This document shows, piece by piece, positions 27,941-36,498 of a stretch of DNA of 53,667 nucleotides; positions within the stretch are counted from its first letter, which is position 1; every line of letters starts with the position of its first letter. Location of the stretch: the NCBI GenBank assembly GCA_001657295.1, contig LYSW01000008.1, positions 1-53,667 of the forward strand, in the 5' to 3' direction. Source of the stretch: Oceanicaulis sp. BBD 1991-10 (lineage in GTDB: Bacteria > Pseudomonadota > Alphaproteobacteria > Caulobacterales > Maricaulaceae). Both the position numbers and the translations under genes were made by a program. The notes under the pieces are model-generated. The model was given only the letters and a program-made list of their open reading frames with translations, did not search any database and was not told the origin of the DNA.

Positions 27941-29314
27941 ATGGCGACGTCGAACTCCATCCCGAAACGAATCCATTACCGTCAGCTTGCCGGGCGCATC
28001 GACGCCTGGATGCAGACGCGCTTATGGGCGCAGGTCCTGGCGGGTCTGGCGCTCGGCCTCGTGGTCGGTTTGGGTCTGAGTCCGGACGCCGGCCTTGTGG
28101 ATGTGATTGTCGCGGACACGCTGGGCGAATGGCTGGCCCTGCCCGGTCAGATTTTTCTGGCTTTGATCAAGATGGTGCTGATGCCGCTGGTGGCCTGCTC
28201 CATCATTCTCGGTCTCGCGGCCGGTGCGGCTGATCCTGACAAGCTGAAAAGCGTCGGCGGGCGGCTGGCGATTTTTGTCGCCGGCACCACGACGGCGGCG
28301 GCGGCGCTGGGCGCGGGGCTGACCCTGTTGTTAAGGCCGGGCTCCCTCGTCGACATTCCCACTGCGCCGATCCCGCGCTTGCGGCCCGAGGCGCCTGGCG
28401 CCGAACCGGACAGCCTTGAGCCCTTCATGGAGGCCGCGGCTGAAGCGCCCGCCCTGATCGCGGATCTTGTTCCGGAAAACCCGTTGGCGAGCGCCGTTGA
28501 GAACGAAATGCTCGCGGTCGTCATTTTCGCGATCTTTCTGGGCGTCGCCTATGTCGCCTCGCCGAATAAGAGCAGGCTGGATCCCTTGATCAAGGTCCTC
28601 GAGGCGATGCTGGAAGTCTCCATGACCGTGGTGAAATGGGCGATGTATTTAACGCCTTACGCCGTATTCGGTCTGACGGCGCAATTGCTCGCGCGTCTCG
28701 GCGCTCAATCGCTTGTGGCGCTCGGCGCCTATGTCGGAACCGTGCTCGCAGGACTGGCCCTGCTGCTTGGGCTCTATGTCGTATTGGCCTGGGCGTTCGG
28801 CCGCATTTCGCCGCTGCGTTTCCAGCGTGCGGTCGGCGAGGCGCAGCTTCTGGCCTTCTCGACCTCCTCGTCGGCGGCGGTGATCCCGCTCTCCATCGAG
28901 ACGGCCGTCGAGAAGCTTAGAGCGCCGTCTTCTGTCGCCAGCTTCGTCATCCCGCTCGCCGCCACGGTGAACATGGCCGGCACGGCGCTGTATCAGGGCG
29001 CGGCCATCGTTTTCGTGGCGCAGATCGCAGGCGTCACGCTGTCGCCCGCCGAAGTCGCCTTCATGGTCTTCACCTTGGTCGCCGCATCGATCGGCGCGCC
29101 AGGGGCGCCGGGGGTGTCGATCGCGATTCTGTCCGGCCTGGTGGCGACCTTCGGCATTCCGCCTCAGGGCCTGGTCTTCGTTCTGGGCGTCGATCGCTTT
29201 CTGGATATGGCGCGCACGAGCGTTAATGTGACCGGCGATCTGGCGGCCGCGCGGATTCTCTCCCGGGAGGCTGGACAGGAGGAGCTGAGCTCGGAACAGG
29301 CGCGGCATGCCTGA
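27941..29314 (+). CDS. Dicarboxylate/amino acid:cation symporter (SLC1/DAACS family)
   Basis: 457 aa with about eight membrane helices and two re-entrant loops. Motifs: the serine-rich STSSSAAVIPLSIETAVEKL (HP1), NMAGTALYQGAAIVF (TM7) and DRFLDMARTSVNVTGDL (TM8) with the Asp/Arg that bind acidic amino acids. The TM7 motif is normally NMDGT; here the Asp that takes part in sodium binding is Ala. A 45-residue acidic/Pro-rich loop (about 130-175) is longer than usual. Substrate not predictable beyond a dicarboxylic or amino acid. Confidence 0.88.
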   Translation: MATSNSIPKRIHYRQLAGRIDAWMQTRLWAQVLAGLALGLVVGLGLSPDAGLVDVIVADTLGEWLALPGQIFLALIKMVLMPLVACSIILGLAAGAADPDKLKSVGGRLAIFVAGTTTAAAALGAGLTLLLRPGSLVDIPTAPIPRLRPEAPGAEPDSLEPFMEAAAEAPALIADLVPENPLASAVENEMLAVVIFAIFLGVAYVASPNKSRLDPLIKVLEAMLEVSMTVVKWAMYLTPYAVFGLTAQLLARLGAQSLVALGAYVGTVLAGLALLLGLYVVLAWAFGRISPLRFQRAVGEAQLLAFSTSSSAAVIPLSIETAVEKLRAPSSVASFVIPLAATVNMAGTALYQGAAIVFVAQIAGVTLSPAEVAFMVFTLVAASIGAPGAPGVSIAILSGLVATFGIPPQGLVFVLGVDRFLDMARTSVNVTGDLAAARILSREAGQEELSSEQARHA

Positions 29315-29352
29315 CGTCTTGTCACAGAGCCTGGCCTGTGCGCTCTGAGGCG

Positions 29353-29380
29353 TTGACGCACGCAGACCCGCAGCTAGCCT
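29353..29380 (+). promoter_or_regulatory. Strong Caulobacter-type promoter, probable leaderless start
   Basis: TTGACGC (29353-29359), 13 bases, GCTAGCCT (29373-29380): a near-perfect match to TTGACGS-N10-14-GCTANAWC. The ATG at 29387 is 6 bases further, so the transcript should begin at or next to the start codon. The preceding bases lack a Shine-Dalgarno. Confidence 0.65.
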
Positions 29381-29386
29381 GCCCCC

Positions 29387-30040
29387 ATGATTTCGGTTGA
29401 TCTGGTTTCCGATCCTGTTTGCCCCTGGTGCTGGCTGGGGCTTCGTTATTGGCGGGCCGCGCGCGCCCTCGTCCCGGAGGTGGAGGTGGAAACGGTGTTC
29501 CGGCCCTACCAGCTCGACCCCGCGATCCCGCAGGCCGGCCTGCCCTACGGCGCCTACATGAAATCGAAATTCTCCGGCGAGCACTCGGATCGCTACAAGG
29601 CGATGCGGGCCCATCTGGAAGAGGCCGGGCCGGAGGTCGGCATCGTGTTCAATTTCGATGAAATCGAAATTCGGCCCAACACGCTGGACGCCCATCGCTT
29701 GATCCGCTGGGCTCAAGGCCAGGGCTTGGCCGAAGACATGGCCGACGCCCTGCACCGCGCCTTCTTTGAAGAGCGCCGCAATCTGACAGACCGCGCCGAG
29801 CTCGCGGAGATCGCGGCGGAAACGGGCCTGGACGGGGATGTCATCACCGATCTTCTGGCCAGCGACCGCGACGCCGACGCGGTTTTGCGCGAAGAGCAGT
29901 TCTATCGCTCGCTGGGCGTCCAGGGCGTGCCCTGTTTTATCTTCAACGGCCGCTTCGCGGTCGGCGGCGCTGAAGCGCCCGAGCAATTGGCGGCGGCGAT
30001 CAAGAAGGCGGCCGACATGCCGCCCGCGCCGGATGCCTGA
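29387..30040 (+). CDS. FrnE-like DsbA-family oxidoreductase
   Basis: 217 aa cytoplasmic (no signal peptide) thioredoxin-fold protein with an inserted helical domain. Active site CPWC in DPVCPWCWLGL; cis-Pro loop VQGVPCFIFNGRFAVGGAE. Related proteins (FrnE, 2-hydroxychromene-2-carboxylate isomerase) act in disulfide chemistry or glutathione-linked isomerisation. The CPWC places it with FrnE rather than the isomerases, which usually have Ser there. Confidence 0.87.
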   Translation: MISVDLVSDPVCPWCWLGLRYWRAARALVPEVEVETVFRPYQLDPAIPQAGLPYGAYMKSKFSGEHSDRYKAMRAHLEEAGPEVGIVFNFDEIEIRPNTLDAHRLIRWAQGQGLAEDMADALHRAFFEERRNLTDRAELAEIAAETGLDGDVITDLLASDRDADAVLREEQFYRSLGVQGVPCFIFNGRFAVGGAEAPEQLAAAIKKAADMPPAPDA

Positions 30041-30067
30041 ACATGGATTGGATCTGCGGAGGAAACC

Positions 30068-30475
30068 ATGGGTGAATTGACGCCGGACGGCCTGACCGCC
30101 GTATCGCTTTATGCCGGAATCAGCCTTTTGCTGCTCCTGGTGCTGGGCTTCAATGTCAGCCTGAAGCGGCGTGCTTCGAAAACCGGGATCGGCGATGGCG
30201 GTGATGAGAAACTGGCCTGCGCCGTACGCGCCCACGGCAATCATGCCGAGTGGTTTCCGGGCATCATGATCGGTTTGCTGATCGTCGCGCTGATCGGCGT
30301 TCCCGCCTACGCGGTGCACACGATCGGCGCCGTGTTCAGCTTCGGCCGGGTCCTGCACGCCTGGGGCATGCTCTCGAACCCGGGAACCAGCTTTGGCCGC
30401 CTCGTGGGGTCCTTGCTGACCTACCTGTCCGCGCTCCTGCTCGGCGCCGGACTGATCCTGCACGCAATCCTCTGA
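30068..30475 (+). CDS. MAPEG-family membrane protein
   Basis: 135 aa with four membrane helices. Typical features are RAHGNHAEWFPGIM (glutathione-contact loop) and FSFGRVLHAWGM. Eukaryotic MAPEG enzymes are membrane glutathione transferases; bacterial substrates are mostly unknown. GGAGGAA lies 5 bases upstream of ATG. A glutathione-linked neighbour (the FrnE-like gene) ends 27 bases before it. Confidence 0.88.
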   Translation: MGELTPDGLTAVSLYAGISLLLLLVLGFNVSLKRRASKTGIGDGGDEKLACAVRAHGNHAEWFPGIMIGLLIVALIGVPAYAVHTIGAVFSFGRVLHAWGMLSNPGTSFGRLVGSLLTYLSALLLGAGLILHAIL

Positions 30476-30570
30476 GTTTCCCGCGCCGCCCGCCTTTCCG
30501 AGCGCCCGGCTCGGTCTATATCTCTCCGCGCTGTCAGGCAGGTTGAACACTGTCAAGCTGAGAGGACATC

Positions 30571-30996
30571 ATGGGCGAGATCGCTGCCTGGATCTGGATT
30601 GTAACCGGCTTCGCCGCTCTGGCGGGCGCGGGTATGGGATTGGCGAGCCTCGCCGTCCCGCGTTGGGGACAGAGCGTCGTTCGCCTGGGTCCCGATCCGC
30701 GCTGGAAAGGCGGCTGGGCGGAGTTCCGGGCCAGCTTCGGCGGCGCGCTGGCGCTCCTGCACGGCGCCGTCTTGCTCACGCTGGTGATGAGCGGTCAGGC
30801 CGGAACCGCGGCGGTCATGGGCGCCAGCTTCGCCGCCGCCCTGTACTGGTTCGGCATGGCGATCGGACGCCTCGTCTCCATGGCGCTGGACTCCGCTGAG
30901 GAAACGCGCACCAGCTATAACGCCGCCGGCGTCGGGTTCGAACTGATCATGGGCTTCGCGCTCGCCGCGCCGTTTCTGGCGCATCTGAGCCGTTAA
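30571..30996 (+). CDS. Small four-helix membrane protein (possibly DUF4345-like)
   Basis: 141 aa with four predicted helices. WAEFRASFGGALALLHGAVLL resembles DUF4345-type proteins but I am not sure. AGAGGA 6 bases upstream of ATG. Converges with flaEY, overlapping it by 4 bases. Function unknown. Confidence 0.7.
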   Translation: MGEIAAWIWIVTGFAALAGAGMGLASLAVPRWGQSVVRLGPDPRWKGGWAEFRASFGGALALLHGAVLLTLVMSGQAGTAAVMGASFAAALYWFGMAIGRLVSMALDSAEETRTSYNAAGVGFELIMGFALAAPFLAHLSR

Positions 30997-33761
30997 AACA
31001 GCGCCAGCGTCGAGCCTCCGCCGCCGCCGGCCTGCAGGCGCTGAAGACCGGCGGTGTAATTCGCCAGCTGGGCGTTCAGGAAGGCCGGCACGGAGCCCCC
31101 GCGCCGCCCGGCGCCGGGACCGCCCTCCAACAGGTCTCGCAAAGCCGGATCCAGGGTGAGATCCCGCCAGGCGCGTTGAACCTTGGACTGTGCGTCCGTC
31201 AGCGCTTCGCTGGCCAGCAACGCGGCGTCGCGGTCGGCGATCGACATGACGCGCGGCAACTCCAGGGCAAAAACGCTGGGCGCGTTGGATTCCGACTCGT
31301 CAGGCCCGTCCAATAAGGACGCCTTGCCGCGAACCGATCCTTCCGGCAGCCCAAGTCCCGCCAGCGCATCCTGGCCATCCGACCCAGCCGACAAGGTCAC
31401 GGTCACGCCCTCTTTGGGCGTGATGCGCAGCATGTCGCCATCCTGTGAACGGCGCACATCGGCGGTCGCGTCCAGCACGAAGGCGGCGTTCAGTTTAAAT
31501 GTCAGCGAACGCATGGTCTCATCCGCGTCGATCGTGATCTTCCGCCGACGGCCGTCATCGACCTGAACGTAGAAATGATCGCCGTCCCGCACCGAGGAGC
31601 GCGCCGTGATCACCCGGCTGTCGGCATAGCGCACTTCGCCCGAGGGCAGGCCGAAGCGGTCCAGCACGCTGTCCCCGCCCGGGTCGACGATGACGCCCTT
31701 CGCTTCCGCCAGGCCGCCGCGCCCCGCCATTTGCTGGGTCCATTGCACCGCGCCGGTCGCGGCGTCGAAACCGGCGGCGAACGCGTTGCGATCACCGTTC
31801 TGCGTCGCGCCCGGCAGCGCGCCGCTGGTCTTGCCGGCCAGGTAAACCACGCCGCCTGTCGCCTGGACGGCGTTGGCGACATTGTCCTCCGCACTGCCCA
31901 GAAACGTTGCGTAATCTGTCTGCACGCCGGTCCCGCCGCCAGTCTCGCTTAACCGCACCAGCACGGCGTCACGGCCGCCGGAATTGGCGCTGACCACCGC
32001 GCCTGGCGCAAAGCCGGCGCCGGCCGCGCCCGCCAGATAGATGGCGCCGTCATCGCCGACCGCCAGGCCTTCAATACGTCCGCCGTCCAGATCTCCCAGG
32101 TCGACCGTCCAGGCCGGCGCGCCCGTGCCGTCATCGCCTGCGGCGTATTTCGTCACGACCGCGCGGCCGTCCACCTCGCTGGCGACCAGCAATCCGCCGT
32201 CGGCGGCCAGAGCGGTCGCCTTGGCGCGCTCGGCGCCCGCGGCCGCCTCGGCGGCGCGGGTGAAAAGCGTGCCGCCATTCGCGTCGAGCGCGCGAATATA
32301 GCCGTCCACCCCGCCCTGGCTGGCCACGCCGCCAAGGGGCGAGTTGGTTTCACCCGCGATATAAACCGTGCCGTCCGCGGCGACGCTGACCGCATTGGCC
32401 TGATCGTCCGCCGTCGCGCCGAAGCGGCGGGTCCATTGTTCGACGCCGTCGGCGTTGAATTTCGCAACCAGGGAATCCCGGCCGCCGATATCGGTCGTAT
32501 CGCCCAGCGCGCCGGTGACCGAGCCGGCGACGACCACGTCTCCGTTCGCGCTCACTGCGATGCTGGCGCCGCTGGCCTCGGCCGCAGCGCCCAGCGTTCG
32601 GGTCCAGACCCGCTTGCCCGTGGTGTCGTAGCGCATCAGGACCAGGTCCTGCTCGCCCTTGATCGCCTGACCATCGATGGCGCTGGAGGTCTGTCCGACC
32701 ACATAGATGCCGCCGTCATCGCCCCGCGCCGTGGCGAGGATTTCAAGCGGGTTGGCGGTCTGGCTGGTGGAGCTCTCACCATCTTCGGAAGTGGTTTCGG
32801 TGACCGTGGGATCGGCCTCGATGCGGCGCGCGAAGGCCGCCGATCCGCCGGAGGCGAGATCGACATATTTGATCAGCTGACCGGCCGCACCCTCGCTTCC
32901 GCCCGAAACGCCCGCCGTCCAGACCGCCGGCGCGCCGCCCGTATCGGTGAAGGTCAATTGCTCGGTGAGCACGCCTTTGACTTTGAAGCCCCAGTCGTCG
33001 CCCTGAATGACGCCGTTTTCATCTTCCGCGCCGATCTTCACCCGCTCGATCCGGCTGACCATGCTGGCGGCTTCCAGCTGGGCGTTGATGTGGGCGGCGA
33101 CATTATCCAGCGTGCGCGGCGTCGCGCCCATGTCGGCCAGATCGATATTGATCGCGGTGTCGACTCCGCTTTTGCGCACGGTGAGGGTGAAGGCGGCCGA
33201 ACCGGTGAGCGCGTCCACTTCAGCGTCAAACGCGCCGGTATGGATCACCGCGCCGGTATATTCCGAAACGCCCCGGGAGATCGCCAGGCTGCTTTCGGCC
33301 TTGGACAGGTCTTCGCCTTTCAGGACCGATACGCCCTCCAGGCTCATCTGCTCGAAAAAGCCGTCGAGCTGGGTGAGGCCTTCATTGAAGCGCCGCGACC
33401 AGAAGCTGACATCGGCGCTGCTGGCGCCGCTCTCGGAGGCCGCCGTGGCCAGCGATTGCAGCTTCCGCAAACCCTGATGCAGGGCGAAGAGCTGCTTTTC
33501 GTCTTCACTCACGTCCAGGCTGGAGAAATTGCGCAGAGTGGCGTCGAAGAATTGACCATCCGCCAGCACGTCGCGCCGCAGGGCGTCCAGCGCCACGATG
33601 TCGCCGCGGACATCCCAGGGCGGGAGCACCTCGTCGGACCGGCGGCTGGCGGCGCTGCCCGACGTGCTGGACGGCGCAGCGCTGGCGGCCGTGTTCAGAG
33701 CCAGGCTCTGAGCCGCTTGAGCGCCATACCAGGCGGTGAGCAATCCCACCGAAAACACCAT
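30993..33761 (-). CDS. flaEY: FlaEY-like flagellar regulatory/filament protein with beta-propeller repeats
   Basis: 922 aa from ATG 33761 (GGAGG 10 bases upstream; GTG at 33803 has none). The N-terminal 60-250 region is helical and flagellin/hook-associated-like (LRRDVLADGQFFDATLRNFSS); about 330-700 holds repeats of an SBBP type beta-propeller (GGIYVVGQTSS, GDVVVAGSVTG, GTVYIAGETNS, GAIYLAGAAGA, GVVYLAGKTSG). The last 50 residues are Gly-rich. Caulobacter FlaEY has this size and lies in a flagellin/flagellin-modification locus; its molecular role is unclear. The N-terminus MVFSVGLLTAWYGAQAAQSL is not a classic signal peptide. Confidence 0.72.
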   Translation of the reverse strand: MVFSVGLLTAWYGAQAAQSLALNTAASAAPSSTSGSAASRRSDEVLPPWDVRGDIVALDALRRDVLADGQFFDATLRNFSSLDVSEDEKQLFALHQGLRKLQSLATAASESGASSADVSFWSRRFNEGLTQLDGFFEQMSLEGVSVLKGEDLSKAESSLAISRGVSEYTGAVIHTGAFDAEVDALTGSAAFTLTVRKSGVDTAINIDLADMGATPRTLDNVAAHINAQLEAASMVSRIERVKIGAEDENGVIQGDDWGFKVKGVLTEQLTFTDTGGAPAVWTAGVSGGSEGAAGQLIKYVDLASGGSAAFARRIEADPTVTETTSEDGESSTSQTANPLEILATARGDDGGIYVVGQTSSAIDGQAIKGEQDLVLMRYDTTGKRVWTRTLGAAAEASGASIAVSANGDVVVAGSVTGALGDTTDIGGRDSLVAKFNADGVEQWTRRFGATADDQANAVSVAADGTVYIAGETNSPLGGVASQGGVDGYIRALDANGGTLFTRAAEAAAGAERAKATALAADGGLLVASEVDGRAVVTKYAAGDDGTGAPAWTVDLGDLDGGRIEGLAVGDDGAIYLAGAAGAGFAPGAVVSANSGGRDAVLVRLSETGGGTGVQTDYATFLGSAEDNVANAVQATGGVVYLAGKTSGALPGATQNGDRNAFAAGFDAATGAVQWTQQMAGRGGLAEAKGVIVDPGGDSVLDRFGLPSGEVRYADSRVITARSSVRDGDHFYVQVDDGRRRKITIDADETMRSLTFKLNAAFVLDATADVRRSQDGDMLRITPKEGVTVTLSAGSDGQDALAGLGLPEGSVRGKASLLDGPDESESNAPSVFALELPRVMSIADRDAALLASEALTDAQSKVQRAWRDLTLDPALRDLLEGGPGAGRRGGSVPAFLNAQLANYTAGLQRLQAGGGGGSTLALF

Positions 33762-33871
33762 GCCGAACCGGCCTCCAAAAGGACGCGTCGCGCGACGCGC
33801 CACGTAAGGCGGAAGTTTGCCCTTTCAGGCGCAAACAAAGCGTTAGGAAATGGCGGGGACGAAGGCCGTGC

Positions 33872-33886
33872 TTAACAGCGCCCTAA
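33872..33886. promoter_or_regulatory. CtrA-like box upstream of flaEY
   Basis: TTAA-N7-CTAA, 7 of 8 consensus positions, overlapping the last codons of the SpsF-like gene and 111 bases upstream of the flaEY ATG. Confidence 0.4.
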
Positions 33887-34656
33887 GCCGCCAGTCCGAA
33901 CCGGACGGGCCGGCTCTGCAGGCTCGCCGGCGCGGCGTCCGCCCGCCAGCCATTCGTCGCGCGTGAATTGATCGACGCCAGATCCGGGCGGCGCAGGCAG
34001 AGCGCGGCCAGCTCGGCTGCGCCAAGCTCGTCCATGCGCGGGCCCAGCGCTTCACTCATGGCCTCGGCGAACGCGAAATCGACATCGCTGGACACCCGCC
34101 AGCGCAGCCTCTCCAGTCCGCCGCCCGGGCCGTTGAGATTGGCTTTGATCAGGCTGTCATGGGCCTTCATCCAGCTGACCGCGTCGCCGCGCAGATGAGC
34201 CGCGCGCGCCTTTCGGTCAGCCTCCGCCAGAAGCGCCGCCGGGAAGGCCGCGCAGTCCAGCCCGTCCGGGAACCGGGCCGGCAAGGTGTTGCAGGCGAAG
34301 TCCGCATTGGCGTCTTCGAGCAATCCCTTCACGCCCATGGCGATCACCGGATCGAAGAAGACTTGATCGGCGTGCAACGCGATCACGTGCCGGGCTTCTA
34401 CCGTTTTCACCGCGCGCGCGGCGCGGGCCAGGGCGTCTTCGCCGGTCCGTATGACGACCGCGCCCTGGGCGGCGGCTTCGTCGGCGAGACCGTCTCCCGC
34501 CTCGGCTTCAGGAAGGGTGACGAGCATGGCCCCGGCGCCCGGTATGCGGGCGGCGCGCCTGAGGCACCGCGCCAGGCCGGTCTGGCCGCCCAGCGGCTGC
34601 AGCAGGACATCGGCGTGAGCGCCCAATCGCGTCTCGATCAGAACCGCTGTCGTCAT
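33883..34656 (-). CDS. SpsF-like nucleotidyltransferase with a degenerate CTP-binding loop
   Basis: 257 aa. Fold and motifs follow SpsF/KdsB cytidylyltransferases: VLIETRLGAHADVLLQPLGGQTGL, ARHVIALHADQVFFDPV, CNTLPARFPDGLDCAAF and RLRWRVSSDVDFAF. The family loop RxGSTRLPGK is replaced by R-LGAHAD, two residues shorter and without the catalytic Lys. Either the enzyme is inactive or it uses another chemistry. The intact PseF (36495-37202) probably activates the nonulosonate instead. Divergent from flmA. ATG 34656 chosen over an upstream in-frame start. Confidence 0.75.
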   Translation of the reverse strand: MTTAVLIETRLGAHADVLLQPLGGQTGLARCLRRAARIPGAGAMLVTLPEAEAGDGLADEAAAQGAVVIRTGEDALARAARAVKTVEARHVIALHADQVFFDPVIAMGVKGLLEDANADFACNTLPARFPDGLDCAAFPAALLAEADRKARAAHLRGDAVSWMKAHDSLIKANLNGPGGGLERLRWRVSSDVDFAFAEAMSEALGPRMDELGAAELAALCLRRPDLASINSRATNGWRADAAPASLQSRPVRFGLAA

Positions 34657-34703
34657 GCCCGCACCCCGCAGCAATCATATCGCTGAGAGTGCGTTTACAT
34701 TGG

Positions 34704-34718
34704 CTAACACTGCGTTAA
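34704..34718. promoter_or_regulatory. CtrA-like box between the SpsF-like gene and flmA
   Basis: CTAA-N7-TTAA, 7 of 8 consensus positions, 57 bases upstream of the first possible flmA start. A GATTC (GANTC) site follows at 34751-34755. Confidence 0.45.
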
Positions 34719-34849
34719 CCGGGCGCGTCGAAGACTTATGCTGACCCCTCGATTCGCCAGCGGAGACCCGCGCCATGCCCGACACCGCACAATCCCCGGC
34801 CGATCCCGTCGACAGCCTGTTTCTGGGCCGGGATTTTAAGGAGCCGCGG

Positions 34850-35851
34850 ATGAATTTGGACGGCAAGACCGTCCTGATCACCGGGGGCACCGGTTCGTTC
34901 GGCACGCGCTTCGTCCAGACCGTGCTGGAGGACTATAAGCCTCGCAAAGTCATCATCTTTTCGCGCGACGAGCTGAAGCAGTACGAGATGGCGCAGCGCT
35001 TCAATCCGGCCGAGCACGCCTGTCTGCGCTATTTCATCGGCGACGTGCGCGATGAAGACCGGCTCGACATGGCCATGCGCGGGGTCGACATCGTGGTTCA
35101 CGCGGCGGCTCTGAAGCATGTGCCGATCGCGGAATACAATCCGTTTGAATGCATTAAAACCAATGTCTTAGGCGCCCAGAATGTCGTCACCGCTGCGATC
35201 AAGCGCGGGGTCGGCCATGTCTGCGCCCTGTCGACGGACAAGGCGGCGAGCCCGATCAATCTTTACGGCGCCTCCAAGCTGGCGTCGGACAAAATCTTCA
35301 CCGCGGCCCAGGCCATGGGCGGCGCGGACGGGCCGGTCTTCTCGGTGGTGCGATATGGCAATGTCGTCGGGTCAAGAGGCTCGGTGGTGCCGTTTTTCAA
35401 ACGCTTGGTCGCCGAAGGCGCAGATCATCTGCCGATCACGGACGCGCGCATGACCCGCTTCTGGATCACCCTGCAGCAGGGCGTGAATTTCGTTTTGTCC
35501 GCGCTGGCGACCGCGAAGGGCGGGGAGGTCTTCGTGCCGAAGATTCCGTCCATGTCGACGGTCGACCTCGCGCGCTCCATCGCCCCCGATTTGCCTCACA
35601 AAATCATTGGCATACGCCCCGGCGAGAAGCTCCATGAAGTGATGGTGCCGGAAGATGACGCCCGCGCCACGCTGGAGCTGGAGGATCGCTATGTCATCCT
35701 GCCCGCCCATGATCCCCGCCATCGCGAAGCCTGGCTGGCGGACGGCGCGCGCGCGGTGGAGGAAGGCTTCAGCTATGCCTCCAACTCCAACCCGGAGCGG
35801 TTGGATGCGCGGGCGCTCCAAAGCGTGCTGCAGGCCCGTTTGACGGCTTAG
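34850..35851 (+). CDS. flmA: UDP-N-acetylglucosamine 4,6-dehydratase (inverting), PseB/FlmA
   Basis: 333 aa, the length of H. pylori PseB. First step of pseudaminic acid synthesis. Rossmann motif TGGTGSFGTRF near 12-22, KHVPIAEYNP and the SDR catalytic YGASK (INLYGASKLASDK). Start at 34850 has AAGGAG 6 bases upstream; an in-frame ATG at 34775 (25 codons longer, GGAG 9 bases upstream) is a real alternative. Named flmA after the Caulobacter flagellin modification gene. Transcribed against the pse operon, with 17 bases between stops. Confidence 0.93.
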   Translation: MNLDGKTVLITGGTGSFGTRFVQTVLEDYKPRKVIIFSRDELKQYEMAQRFNPAEHACLRYFIGDVRDEDRLDMAMRGVDIVVHAAALKHVPIAEYNPFECIKTNVLGAQNVVTAAIKRGVGHVCALSTDKAASPINLYGASKLASDKIFTAAQAMGGADGPVFSVVRYGNVVGSRGSVVPFFKRLVAEGADHLPITDARMTRFWITLQQGVNFVLSALATAKGGEVFVPKIPSMSTVDLARSIAPDLPHKIIGIRPGEKLHEVMVPEDDARATLELEDRYVILPAHDPRHREAWLADGARAVEEGFSYASNSNPERLDARALQSVLQARLTA

Positions 35852-35868
35852 ACCGCCTGGCGGCGCGG

Positions 35869-36498
35869 TTAGACGCCGGTCTTTTCCAGAAGGAAGAAGG
35901 TGCCGTCATCCGAGCGGGCGATCGGGTCGCGGTGATAGAAGAAGCCGTAATCGACCAGGCGCAGCCTGTCCCCGTAACGGTCGAGCATGTCTCCGGCGAA
36001 ATCGCGTTTGAACAACCGGCCCTCATGGCCGCGATAAGTTACCTCGACCGGGGTGGGATTATAATATTCAAACAATAGGATGTGACGATGGCTGAGCTTG
36101 AACAGCGTGTCATAGACCTCGCCCAAAATCTCCGGATTGAGGTGGATAAGAACACCACAAATCATTGAAAGATCGTAGGTTTTTCTGGGCTCATAGTCGA
36201 GGACCGAGGCGGTCTCGACGGCGGCGATCCCAAGCTCATTCGCCGCCCTGGCGCTTTGCGCGTTGATCTCGATCGCCTCAAGTTCGGTGGCGGGAGACAC
36301 CCGCTTTAAGGCGAGGAGATTGAGGCCGATATTGCATCCGACTTCAAAGGCGCTCTCCACCGGCGCGGCGTGGCGCAGCATGCGCGCCATGCAGGCGGTT
36401 CTGGCGGCGACCAGCGCGTCGCTCAGCGAACATCGCTCGCGATAGGCTTCGCCAAACTCCCCCGCCCAGAAGGCTTCCTGTTCGGTGCGATAACTCAT
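35869..36498 (-). CDS. Pseudaminic-acid-associated SAM methyltransferase
   Basis: 209 aa class I methyltransferase: motif I FEVGCNIGLNLLAL, then EINAQSA, MICGVLIHLNPE and LLFEYYNP. The start SYRTEQEAFWAGEFGEAY is the signature of the TIGR03587 family, which accompanies pseudaminate clusters. Likely methylates the sugar or its precursor; position unknown. Last gene of the eight-gene pse operon, overlapping pseF by 4 bases. Confidence 0.87.
   Translation of the reverse strand: MSYRTEQEAFWAGEFGEAYRERCSLSDALVAARTACMARMLRHAAPVESAFEVGCNIGLNLLALKRVSPATELEAIEINAQSARAANELGIAAVETASVLDYEPRKTYDLSMICGVLIHLNPEILGEVYDTLFKLSHRHILLFEYYNPTPVEVTYRGHEGRLFKRDFAGDMLDRYGDRLRLVDYGFFYHRDPIARSDDGTFFLLEKTGV

Noticed and set aside
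28649-30556. 635-codon minus-strand frame
   Set aside because: Antisense to the symporter, FrnE-like and MAPEG genes, all well supported.
32436-33875. 479-codon plus-strand frame
   Set aside because: Antisense shadow of flaEY.
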